DNA of 64,000 nt from Arenimonas sp. (lineage in GTDB: Bacteria > Pseudomonadota > Gammaproteobacteria > Xanthomonadales > Xanthomonadaceae): assembly GCF_022842045.1 (NCBI RefSeq), contig NZ_JALHQI010000002.1:45558-109557 (forward strand). The letters run 5' to 3'. Position 1 is the stretch's first letter; each line of letters starts with the position of its first letter. The translations under genes and the position numbers were made by a program. Positions 12,545 through 20,851 of the stretch are shown here, in pieces. The notes below the pieces were generated by a model. It did no database searches. It saw only the letters and a list, made by a program, of their open reading frames with translations, and was not told the origin of the DNA.

Positions 12545-15500
12545 TCAGCGGATCTGGCGCCAGGACTGCCGGCCGCAGGCGCGCGGCAGGTAGTAGGTGG
12601 GCGCACCGGGCACGCTGACCACCAGGTCGCAGGTGCGGCCCAGGGCTTCGCCAATCTCGGCAACGGTGGCCGCCGCACCCGGCGGCGCCGGCGGCGGGGC
12701 CAGCAGCACCGCCACGTTGCGCACGGGAATGTCGCCACCGGTATCGAGCGCCTGGCCAACGGTACCCGCCGGAGCGGCCGTGCCCGTGGGCGAGTCGATG
12801 CGCAGGCCGCTCAGGCCGGCCGCACCGCTGACCGCGTTGAAAGCGTACAGCCAGTTGGTGCCGCCAGTCGCGCAGGGGTCGGTAGCGGCGCCGCCCGGCT
12901 CGAAGGTCGGGAACAGCACCAGGCCGCTCTGCAGGCGCGGGTTGCCGACGAAGCGCTCGCCACGCAGCACCTGGGTGGGGCCGGTGCCCGTGGCCAGGTC
13001 CATGTACCAGCCGCTCTGCGTCACGTAGTTGATCTGCGAATTCGACAGCACGCGGGTGCCGCCGGCGCCGGCCGCCAGGGTCTGGGCACCAAGATTGCTG
13101 CGCGTGACCGTGGCCGGGGTGGCCGGCGAGCGATCCAGCACGGCGTACAGCGTCTGCAGGCTGCCATCCGAGGTGTCGTCCTCGAAGGCATAGCTGCCGG
13201 TGCCGAAGTAGATCATCACGCCGCCGCCGGGACCGGCCGCGACCTCGAGACCGCCGGTGATCGGCTGGCGTACGCCGCCGACGATGGCCGAGAAGATGGG
13301 CTGGCCACCGTTGGCCACGGTGTTGTTGCGCAGGTCGAACTTCCAGATGTTGCCCAGCTGGTCGGCGGCGTAGGCGGTGTCGGCGTAGCCGTCACGGCCG
13401 ACTTCGTTGGTGTTGCTGATCCAGCGATCGATAAGGGCCACGCTGGAGAGGCCGTTGGGCAGCGCCGGCAGCGAGGCGTGGGTAGCTTCGATGGTGGTGA
13501 CGGCCCGGGTGTTCATGTTGACCACGTAGAGCGCGGCACGGCCATCGGCGCTGCCGAAGCCATTGCCGAACACGGCCTTCCACACCGGCGCAGAGGTTCC
13601 CTCGCGGGTCGGCACGACGATGGGCTTGCCCAGCACGTTGCCCATGCGCGAGCCGGTGGTGCCGGCGTTGTGGCGGCTGACCTCCCAGAGCACGTCGCCG
13701 GAGGTGAAGGCACCCGGGTTGGAGACGTTGAGCGCGAACACGCTCTTGCCGCCGGCGCCGCTCGAACCGACCAGCACCGTACGCCAAGTGCCGTTGATGC
13801 GGGCATCGGACACGGTGATCGGGCCGTCCACGAAGTAGCGGTGCTGGAACTTCTGGTCGTTGCCCAGCAGCGGGTTGTACGGGAACAGCAGGTTGCCCAT
13901 GTGGCCCAGGGCCGTGCTCGGGATGTAACCGAACAGCTCGGTGCCGTTCTCGCCGTCGAAGGCGTGCAGCATGCCGTCGTTGGCGCCCGCGTACACCACC
14001 GGCCGGCGGGTGGACTTGGCGGTCAGGTAGGCCTGGTAGCCCCAGGGATCGCTCTCGGCCAGGGTGGCGCCGCGCAGCGTGCGGTAGCCGTAGTTGTCCT
14101 TCGGCGAAGAGATCTCCGGGTTGGAGTTGATGATGTCGCCCAGCACGCTGGTACGGGTGCGCAGGCGGGTTCCCTCGAGCGTGCGTTCGCCGCGCAGGTA
14201 GTTCACGGCCTGGGTCGTGGTCACGTTCAGGCCCAGCGCACCGGTGATCTCGGTGGCGGTGCAGCGCGAGAGTTCGCTGTTGCACAGCGAGGCGGCATTG
14301 GTGACGTTGGCGGGCGTGAACAGGTTCACCGCCGGGTTCACCAGGCTGTTCGGCTGCGCGTACAGGATGCGGCGTGCGGCAGGGGCCGGGATCTGGGTAC
14401 TGGCCTCCCACAGGTTGTTGAAGGACAGCACGCCGGCGGTGCTCACGGTGACCCGCTCGGCGCGCAGCTGGCCGTACCAGTCGGTGCCGCGGTTCTCGGC
14501 CGCGTAACCCGGCACGACCGTGAACGATGTGTCACCCACGCGGGCGCCGGTCAGCGCAATGCTGCCCGAGGGACCCGCGCCCTGGCCGACCGCGGCCAGG
14601 ATCTCGCGCATGGCGGTGGTGATGGCGGCCGGCGACTGCGCGTTGATGAACTTGCCGCGACCGTTGAGGGCGGCGTGCCAGATCTCGTCGACGGTGCTGG
14701 GCGCGTCGTCCTGACGGGGGCCCCAGGCCGGCGGGTTGGCATACGGGTCGGCGGTCGCGGCCGTATCAACGCCGTAGATGTCACCCCGTGCGCCGAGCGT
14801 GACCCCATAGAAGTTCATGTGCAGGTTGGGATTGCAGTCCACGCGCGGATCGGTGCTCGGGCAGGTCGCAGGCACCGGCACGCGGCCCGCCGGAAGGTCC
14901 GGGCGCAGGTTCTTGGTGTAGAACTCCGCGGCCAGGTCGGCGAGCGTGTTGCTGTGGGCATCGGCCAGCGGCGACGGGAAACCGCCGTCGGCGTTCTGTG
15001 GATCCGCGTTGGGACCACCACCGTTGCTGTAGCCGTCGGTGAAGAGCATGCCGGCGTTGCGCTGGCAGGCCAGCCGGACCGGCGCGCCTGCACCGGTGCG
15101 CTGGAACTGGGTGCCGATGTGGTCCACGGCGAAGCGGTTCGGCGTGCCACCCGCGGCCGGCAGCGCCAGCAGGTTGTCGTAGAGCTGGCTCTTCTCGGCG
15201 GCCGCCGCCATGTTGCGCATGTTGACCGCGACGCGATTGTTGATGGTGAAGAAGCCGACGTACATGTTGGTCACGTCCACCAGCGACCGCGTCATGCCGG
15301 CGATCATCGCGCGGTTGCGGTTGCCGTAGTAGGTGAACCAGTTGGCGAAGCTCTGGATGGCGGCGTCGTAATCCGCCGAGTTGGCATAGTTGCCCGGCTT
15401 GATCTCGTACTTGTACATGTCCACGCCGTTGCCGCCGGCGTTGGGCGACAGGATGCGGTTGGCCACGTTGAAACCCGCCGGCGCCGGGGTGTTGATGCCC

Positions 15501-16492
15501 AGGTAGAAGGACGCCGGGAAGTACTCGATGCCGACGTTGTCGCAGTTGGCGGTCGTGGTGAGGTCAGTGGTCTGGTAGGTCCAGTTGTTGAGCCGGAACG
15601 CCGTGGTGCCGAGGCCGCCGCAGCTCGCCCCGATGTAGTACCAGGTGCCCGCCGGCACCAACGTGCCGATCGGCAGGCGGAAGCGTTCGTCGTTCTCCGG
15701 GGTATCGCGCCGCGCACGACGCACGACCACGGTGGCGCAGGCACCGGAGATTTGCCGGTCGGCGGTCAGGGTGGCGAATGCGTTGCCGCTGGAGGGGAAC
15801 GTCAAGTTGCCCGCCGTGGTGGCGCATGTCTGGTTGGTGTTCTCCACGTTGCGGATCTGCCAGCCCGCCTGGAGGTAGTCGCCCGCCGCCAGGGCGCCGC
15901 TGTAGTCCGTCACCGCATCGCCGTCGTCAACGCGGTCGCGATGGTTGGCCGTCATGTTGAAGGCGGGCGAGCCCGCGTTCCGGGGGTCGGCACGCGTGGC
16001 GGTGATGCTGGCCTGGGGGAACTCCGCACCGTTGCGGTCGATCCACGGCGGATACTCCGTGGCCGGATTGAAGTAGGACGCGTTGAACTCGGGGGATCGC
16101 GCGAAACCGTACATGGGCAGCGGCGGGATCGAGTAGCGATTGGTGCCGATCCGGTGCCCCGGATACGGCATGACGTGGTGGAAGTTGCAGACGCCGTTGG
16201 CGCCGGCGTTGGTGCGAAGCTCGTTGCTCGCATCGAAGAACGGGTTCGTGGTGCCGGTGCCGGTGCAGCCGTAGCCATCGCGACCCGGGAACAGCGTCTC
16301 GAAAGTCATCGAGCCGGAGTCGTCCACGGCCATGATGAAGGCGGGCGGCACCTGCTGGCCAAGCTGCAGCGGCGCCTGGGCCAGGGTGCCCTGCCCCTGT
16401 GCGGCGACTACGGCGCCGGGCGTGGAGAGGCCGGCGACCAGGGTCAGTACGGCGACGGAAAGGGGCAGCAGCGGAGTGCGATTCATTGTCAT
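12545..16492 (-). CDS. pilY1: PilY1-type pilus tip adhesin
   Basis: This 1315-residue protein has a signal peptide (residues 1-30), an N-terminal von Willebrand A-like domain with the MIDAS motif DDSGS (residues 57-61), and a C-terminal PilC/PilY1 beta-propeller (for example VVYAGANDGMLHAFDGENG). The calcium-loop region before YAADQLGNIWKFDLR reads SNTNEVGRDGYAD, a looser acidic loop than the DxDxDG form of Pseudomonas. PilY1 works at the pilus tip in adhesion, retraction control and surface sensing. It lies between pilX and pilE in the usual order. An internal ATG at 16486 is an equally possible start. Confidence 0.95.
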   Translation of the reverse strand: MTMNRTPLLPLSVAVLTLVAGLSTPGAVVAAQGQGTLAQAPLQLGQQVPPAFIMAVDDSGSMTFETLFPGRDGYGCTGTGTTNPFFDASNELRTNAGANGVCNFHHVMPYPGHRIGTNRYSIPPLPMYGFARSPEFNASYFNPATEYPPWIDRNGAEFPQASITATRADPRNAGSPAFNMTANHRDRVDDGDAVTDYSGALAAGDYLQAGWQIRNVENTNQTCATTAGNLTFPSSGNAFATLTADRQISGACATVVVRRARRDTPENDERFRLPIGTLVPAGTWYYIGASCGGLGTTAFRLNNWTYQTTDLTTTANCDNVGIEYFPASFYLGINTPAPAGFNVANRILSPNAGGNGVDMYKYEIKPGNYANSADYDAAIQSFANWFTYYGNRNRAMIAGMTRSLVDVTNMYVGFFTINNRVAVNMRNMAAAAEKSQLYDNLLALPAAGGTPNRFAVDHIGTQFQRTGAGAPVRLACQRNAGMLFTDGYSNGGGPNADPQNADGGFPSPLADAHSNTLADLAAEFYTKNLRPDLPAGRVPVPATCPSTDPRVDCNPNLHMNFYGVTLGARGDIYGVDTAATADPYANPPAWGPRQDDAPSTVDEIWHAALNGRGKFINAQSPAAITTAMREILAAVGQGAGPSGSIALTGARVGDTSFTVVPGYAAENRGTDWYGQLRAERVTVSTAGVLSFNNLWEASTQIPAPAARRILYAQPNSLVNPAVNLFTPANVTNAASLCNSELSRCTATEITGALGLNVTTTQAVNYLRGERTLEGTRLRTRTSVLGDIINSNPEISSPKDNYGYRTLRGATLAESDPWGYQAYLTAKSTRRPVVYAGANDGMLHAFDGENGTELFGYIPSTALGHMGNLLFPYNPLLGNDQKFQHRYFVDGPITVSDARINGTWRTVLVGSSGAGGKSVFALNVSNPGAFTSGDVLWEVSRHNAGTTGSRMGNVLGKPIVVPTREGTSAPVWKAVFGNGFGSADGRAALYVVNMNTRAVTTIEATHASLPALPNGLSSVALIDRWISNTNEVGRDGYADTAYAADQLGNIWKFDLRNNTVANGGQPIFSAIVGGVRQPITGGLEVAAGPGGGVMIYFGTGSYAFEDDTSDGSLQTLYAVLDRSPATPATVTRSNLGAQTLAAGAGGTRVLSNSQINYVTQSGWYMDLATGTGPTQVLRGERFVGNPRLQSGLVLFPTFEPGGAATDPCATGGTNWLYAFNAVSGAAGLSGLRIDSPTGTAAPAGTVGQALDTGGDIPVRNVAVLLAPPPAPPGAAATVAEIGEALGRTCDLVVSVPGAPTYYLPRACGRQSWRQIR

Positions 16493-16503
16493 GTCAGGTC
16501 CCC

Positions 16504-17007
16504 TCAGGGGATGAAGATCGTGTCGATGACCGCTTCGGCGGTACGCTCGTCACCCACGTTGGCGACGTCGGTCGCGAACGCGGTGACCTGGAACTGCAGG
16601 TTGGTGTTCTCGCTTTCGGGGCGGACGCCAAGCGCCAGGCCGCCACCGGGCAGGCACTGGTCGATGCGCTGGACGAACGTGCCGTCGATCTCGCCGTTGT
16701 CGAGTTCATCCTCGGCCCACTCGGCGGCGTCGAAGCCGGCGCAACGCTCGTCGTCCGGATTGGCGGCCGCCGGCGCATTGGCGATGGCCATCTCGCGCTC
16801 GCGGTTGGCCGACTCGGAGTTCTGGAAGGCGATGTTGCTGGCGCGCCAGGCCGAGGCCATGCGCTCCTGCATGGAGGCCACCTGGACGCCGGCCACGCCC
16901 AGCAGGGTGAGCAGCAGCAGGAGGATCAGGGCCACGTACAGGACCACGCCGCGCTGGTGGCGCGGATGGCCGGACAGGCGGGGTTGCCGGATCGGATGCG
17001 AGGTCAT
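16504..17007 (-). CDS. pilX: Minor pilin PilX
   Basis: This 167-residue protein has a basic leader and the sequence QRGVVLYVALILLLLLTLLG, the PilX type of N-terminus where the processing glycine is followed by VVL and a long hydrophobic helix. The segment ASMQERMASAWRASNIAFQN is also typical of PilX. It is needed, with PilV, PilW and PilY1, to start pilus fibres. It sits 3 bases after pilW and 11 bases before pilY1. Confidence 0.9.
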   Translation of the reverse strand: MTSHPIRQPRLSGHPRHQRGVVLYVALILLLLLTLLGVAGVQVASMQERMASAWRASNIAFQNSESANREREMAIANAPAAANPDDERCAGFDAAEWAEDELDNGEIDGTFVQRIDQCLPGGGLALGVRPESENTNLQFQVTAFATDVANVGDERTAEAVIDTIFIP

Positions 17008-17010
17008 GGC

Positions 17011-18195
17011 TTAGTTCCCGAACAGCCGGTTGCGGAGGGCGACGGTGTTTTCATAGGCCGCGCGCACGCGGCGGTCGTTGGGCGGCGTCACGGCCACGCC
17101 CAGCGAGCTGAAGGGATTGGCGCGGGCTTCGGCCTGTGCCTGGTTCGGGCTGCGCACCACGAAGCCGACCTGGGTAACGCCGACCAGGCGCCAGTTCGCG
17201 CGGGCCGCGGCATTGGCCACCGGGTCGCCGATGACGGCCGCGGTGCGCACGTCCTGGATGTAGCCGGTGGGACGGCCGTTGGCGACGCGGCTGACGCCGT
17301 ACACCAGCTGCATGTTCTCGACGCCCTCCACCAGCTCTTCCTGCACGCAGCCGGCCGCAGTGGTGGTGGCGCGGCAGCGCATCAGGGCGGGCTCGCCGCT
17401 GGCACCGATGCCGATGTAATAGGCCACGCTCTCGGCGCGATGCAGGGTGGCGCGGCCCGGCTCGTAGATCTCGCGGAAGCCGATGGCGGCACCGGCATTG
17501 GTGGCCACGACCTGGTTGCCGGGCACCAGTGCGCGGTTGCCGGGGAAGATGGTGACGTTGGAGCAATCGGTGACGGCGAACAGGCCGGGCGCAGCGACGC
17601 CACTGGCCAGGATGGGCCAGCGCGCCGCGTCGAAGGTGATGGTCGGGGCCAGGCCCACGGTGATCGCGTCGATGGTGACGCTCTCGGGAACGATGTAGCG
17701 CAGCACCACCACGTCGCTGCCGGGTACCGCACGGGCGGCCAGGTCGGCCGGCAGCGCCGGGGTCCAGTTGCCGCCGGCGGCGGCGCCGGCGACGGCGGGA
17801 ATGGCCGGCAGCGCGACCGCACCGCCCGGCGCGGTGCCGTTGGCCTCGTAGCCCTGCAGCGAGATGTGGAACCGCAGTGGCCAGGCCTGGGTGTCATAGG
17901 CGGCCTCGGTGCCGGCATTGGCATAGCTCAGGGTGAACTGGTTCGCGTTCTCCAGCAGGCGGGCCTGGTCATTGACGCAGCCGAAGTGGCCGGCCAGGCG
18001 CAGGTCGCGCTGCAGGACGTCCATGGCGAAGCGGCCGTTCTCCTGCGTGCGCGACAGGCCTTCCGCGGTGGCATAGGCGCTGCGGGAGGCGCCGAAAATC
18101 TGCACCAGGCCTGCCAGCAGGATGGTGCCGATGACCAGCGCGATCATCAGCTCGACCAGGGAGAATCCCCGGTGGGCGGCAGTGTGGCGGCTCAT
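17011..18195 (-). CDS. pilW: Minor pilin PilW
   Basis: This 394-residue prepilin starts MSRHTAAHRGFSLVELMIAL with the GFSLVE processing site. The following QENGRFAMDVLQRDLRLAGHFGC is characteristic of PilW. The large C-terminal globular domain has several cysteines (FGC, TDCSN, RCR, CVQ). Its ATG overlaps the pilV stop, so the genes are coupled. It belongs to the tip/initiation complex of the pilus. Confidence 0.93.
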   Translation of the reverse strand: MSRHTAAHRGFSLVELMIALVIGTILLAGLVQIFGASRSAYATAEGLSRTQENGRFAMDVLQRDLRLAGHFGCVNDQARLLENANQFTLSYANAGTEAAYDTQAWPLRFHISLQGYEANGTAPGGAVALPAIPAVAGAAAGGNWTPALPADLAARAVPGSDVVVLRYIVPESVTIDAITVGLAPTITFDAARWPILASGVAAPGLFAVTDCSNVTIFPGNRALVPGNQVVATNAGAAIGFREIYEPGRATLHRAESVAYYIGIGASGEPALMRCRATTTAAGCVQEELVEGVENMQLVYGVSRVANGRPTGYIQDVRTAAVIGDPVANAAARANWRLVGVTQVGFVVRSPNQAQAEARANPFSSLGVAVTPPNDRRVRAAYENTVALRNRLFGN

Positions 18196-18662
18196 AGCGT
18201 GGTCACCAGTTCGAATACGGCCTGTTGGTCGGCGGCATTGGCTTCCCAGCGGGCATCCGTCCAGCGGATGCGCACGGTGGCCACGTCTCCGTTGACGCTG
18301 ATCTGGGATTCGCCACCGGGCAGCTGCTGGCTGACCTGGCAGTGCCAGCGGGCGATGTTCGGGCCCGGATCGAAGGTGGCGGCGATGGCGCAGGCATTGG
18401 GGGTGCCGCCGCTGACGTAGCCGGCCTCGGCGTAGGTTCGCTTCAGCAAGCGGTTGGCGCGCACCAGGTCGAGCACCTCGTAGCTGAGGTTGGTGGCCAC
18501 GGTGCGGTGGTTGGCACTCTGGGTGAAACGCAGGTTCATCGTCTGCAGCAGGGCCAGGCCCAGCAGGCCGAAGGCCAGGACGACGACGGCGATGAGCACC
18601 TCGAGCAGGGACACGCCGCGCTGGCGATTACGGGGCACGGGGCGATGGGTCGCGCGAATCAT
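18192..18662 (-). CDS. pilV: Minor pilin PilV
   Basis: The protein has the prepilin motif RGVSLLEVLIAVVVLAFGLL, typical of PilV, and a segment ANHRTVATNLSYEVLDLVRAN also seen in the family. I chose the ATG at 18662 (156 residues) because GGAG lies 6 bases upstream. A GTG at 18686 that overlaps the fimT stop would add 8 residues. It overlaps pilW by four bases. It is a minor pilin of the initiation complex. Confidence 0.9.
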   Translation of the reverse strand: MIRATHRPVPRNRQRGVSLLEVLIAVVVLAFGLLGLALLQTMNLRFTQSANHRTVATNLSYEVLDLVRANRLLKRTYAEAGYVSGGTPNACAIAATFDPGPNIARWHCQVSQQLPGGESQISVNGDVATVRIRWTDARWEANAADQQAVFELVTTL

Positions 18663-18682
18663 GGGGGTCTCCATCGGGGAGG

Positions 18683-19210
18683 TCACGGGCAGGTGCCGCC
18701 GGCCACGCGGACCTGGCCCGAGGCGTTGATGTTCAGGGTGCGCAGGTAGGGCTGGCCGGTAGTGCAGGCGGTCGATCGCACGGTCATGGCGGCGGGACCC
18801 ACGGCGCGGCGGCCGCGGTTGTCGAAGACAATCTCGGTGCCGGCGGCGGCGATGTCGACGCCAACGGGCTCCTGCACGTGCCGGATGACGATATCCACGG
18901 TGTCATCGACGCGCTGGGCCACGATCCAGCCCTGGTTCCAGCCGCCCGAGCAGGTCAGGCCGTCGGTGCTGGGGCACAGCACCACGTCGCGGTTTCCCAG
19001 GGGCGAGACGTTGCGGCGGATGGCCTCGGTACGGGCCAGGGACAGGCTGGCCACCATCTCGTTGGTCTGGGTGGCCACCCGGTTCGAGCGGATAAGCTGC
19101 TGGAAGTTGGGCAGCGCCACCAGCGAGACGATGGCGACGATCGCGATCACGACCATCAGCTCGATGAGGGTGAAGCCCCGTGCGAGCGGTTTTGCGGTGG
19201 CGCCGGCCAT
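18683..19210 (-). CDS. fimT: GspH/FimT (FimU-like) minor pilin, first gene of pil operon
   Basis: The start MAGATAKPLARGFTLIELMV at 19210 gives 175 residues; an upstream ATG lacks family similarity. The GFTLIE processing site, the LPNFQQLIRSNRVATQTNEM segment and the C-terminal GspH domain with two cysteine pairs identify a FimT/FimU pseudopilin. It heads the operon fimT-pilV-pilW-pilX-pilY1-pilE, matching the fimU-pilVWXY1E order of Pseudomonas. No convincing promoter was found in the 137 bases upstream. Confidence 0.92.
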   Translation of the reverse strand: MAGATAKPLARGFTLIELMVVIAIVAIVSLVALPNFQQLIRSNRVATQTNEMVASLSLARTEAIRRNVSPLGNRDVVLCPSTDGLTCSGGWNQGWIVAQRVDDTVDIVIRHVQEPVGVDIAAAGTEIVFDNRGRRAVGPAAMTVRSTACTTGQPYLRTLNINASGQVRVAGGTCP

Positions 19211-19347
19211 ACGGTTTGTCCCCAACCTAGGATGGCCGGAGCATAGCAGCGGCCACCGGCCACCGGCGGGACGGGCCGACGACCGGCCCACCGGGGCGGA
19301 TGAACGCGGTCCGGGGCCTCGGCAGGGCCGCCGCCCTCCCCCGGGCC

Positions 19348-20733
19348 TCAGCCGCCCAGGACCTGGTAGCAGGGCTTGTAGCTGCCGCTGATCTTCATGC
19401 GGCGCTGGGCAACGAAGGCCTTCAGCAGGCCGTCCAGCGCCCGCATGATCTCCTTGTCGCCGTCGATGATGTACGGGCCGTGGCGCTCGATCTCGCGCAT
19501 GCCCTCTTCCTTGACGTTGCCGGCGACGATGCCCGAGAAGGCGCGGCGCAGGTCGGCGGCCAGCAGGTGCGGCGGCTGTTCGCGGTGCAGCTTGAGGCCG
19601 GCCATTGCGGCATGCGTCGGCGGGAACGGGCGCTGGAATTCCTCGGGCAGGTGCAGCGACCAGTTGAAGAAGAACGCGTCCTGCTCCTTCAGGCGGTGCT
19701 CGCGCACCTTGCGGATGCCCTCGCGCATCACCTTGGCCACTTCGGCGGCGTTGTCGACGATGATGCGGTAGCGCGAGGTGGCGGCCTCGCCCAGGGTCAG
19801 GCGCAGGAACTGGTCGATCTGCTCGAAGTACGCGGCGGACTCTGCCGGGCCGGTGAAGATCAGCGGGAACGGCAGGTCCGCATTCGCCGGATGCAGCAGC
19901 ACGCCCAGCAGGTACAGGATTTCCTCCGCCGTGCCGACGCCGCCGGGGAACACGATGATGCCGTGGCCGAGGCGCACGAAGGCTTCGAGGCGCTTCTCGA
20001 TGTCCGGCATGATCACCAGGTGGTTCACGATCGGGTTCGGCGACTCGGCGGCGATGATGCCGGGCTCGGTGATGCCGATGTAACGCGGACGGCTCTGGCG
20101 CTGCTTAGCGTGGGCGATGGTGGCGCCCTTCATCGGGCCCTTCATCGCGCCCGGGCCGCAGCCGGTGCAGATGTCGAGGCCGCGCAGGCCGAGCTGGTAG
20201 CCGACCTTCTTGGTGTACAGGTATTCGTCGCGGCCGATCGAGTGGCCGCCCCAGCACACGACCAGGCTCGGGTTCTGGTACGAGCGCATCACGCGGGCGT
20301 TGCGCAGGATCTCGAACACGGCGCTGGTCATGCCGGGGCCGGTGTCGAGGTCGAACTTGGTGCTGCCGCTCACCTCGATCGCGTTGTAGGCGATGTCGCG
20401 CACCACGGCGAACAGGTTCTCGGCGATGCCGCGGATGATCTCGCCGTCCACGAAGGCGGTGGCCGGCGCGGCCTTGAGCTCGATCTTGATGCCGCGGTCC
20501 TGCTGCTGCACCTCGATGTCGAAGTCGGGGTAGCGCAGCGAGGCGGCGCGCGGGTCGTCGGAGTCGCTGTCGGTGGTCAGCACCGCCAGCGCGCAGCGGC
20601 GCAGCAGTTCGCGTAGTCCTCCGGTAGAAGCGTCGGCGAGGCGGGCGACTTCGTCGCGGGAAAGGATGTCCAGGCCACCGCGCGGGGAAATGCGGGTGTT
20701 GACGGTGGCGGGAAGGTCTTGCTGCTCGGTCAT
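19348..20733 (-). CDS. ppnN: Pyrimidine/purine nucleotide 5'-monophosphate nucleosidase (YgdH/LOG family)
   Basis: The start MTEQQDLPATVNTRISPRGG at 20733 gives 461 residues, the PpnN size. The central LOG (lysine-decarboxylase-like) domain has GCGPGAMKGPMKGA and PGGVGTAEE, the nucleotide-monophosphate hydrolysis motif, flanked by PpnN-specific N- and C-terminal domains. The family splits nucleoside monophosphates into base and ribose-5-phosphate, and in E. coli is bound by (p)ppGpp. It stands alone after the oar-like gene, which has its own terminator. Confidence 0.93.
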   Translation of the reverse strand: MTEQQDLPATVNTRISPRGGLDILSRDEVARLADASTGGLRELLRRCALAVLTTDSDSDDPRAASLRYPDFDIEVQQQDRGIKIELKAAPATAFVDGEIIRGIAENLFAVVRDIAYNAIEVSGSTKFDLDTGPGMTSAVFEILRNARVMRSYQNPSLVVCWGGHSIGRDEYLYTKKVGYQLGLRGLDICTGCGPGAMKGPMKGATIAHAKQRQSRPRYIGITEPGIIAAESPNPIVNHLVIMPDIEKRLEAFVRLGHGIIVFPGGVGTAEEILYLLGVLLHPANADLPFPLIFTGPAESAAYFEQIDQFLRLTLGEAATSRYRIIVDNAAEVAKVMREGIRKVREHRLKEQDAFFFNWSLHLPEEFQRPFPPTHAAMAGLKLHREQPPHLLAADLRRAFSGIVAGNVKEEGMREIERHGPYIIDGDKEIMRALDGLLKAFVAQRRMKISGSYKPCYQVLGG

Positions 20734-20794
20734 GGGGCTGGCTTTGGTCTGTCGTCGTCTTTGGACCGCCGACTCTACCACCGGCCGGCGGCAC

Positions 20795-20829
20795 AAAAGG
20801 AAACGGCCGGCGGTTTCCCGCCGGCCGTT
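20795..20829 (-). terminator. Terminator of the Oar-like receptor gene
   Basis: A 12-base-pair stem AACGGCCGGCGG/CCGCCGGCCGTT with a GAAA loop is followed on the minus strand by TCCTTTT. It starts about 20 bases after the receptor stop codon. Confidence 0.85.
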
Positions 20830-20851
20830 CCCGGTTACCTTGCCGCCGCTA

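Noticed and set aside
13478..17014. 1178-codon open frame on the plus strand
   Set aside because: It is antisense to pilY1 and pilX, with low-complexity composition and no domains.
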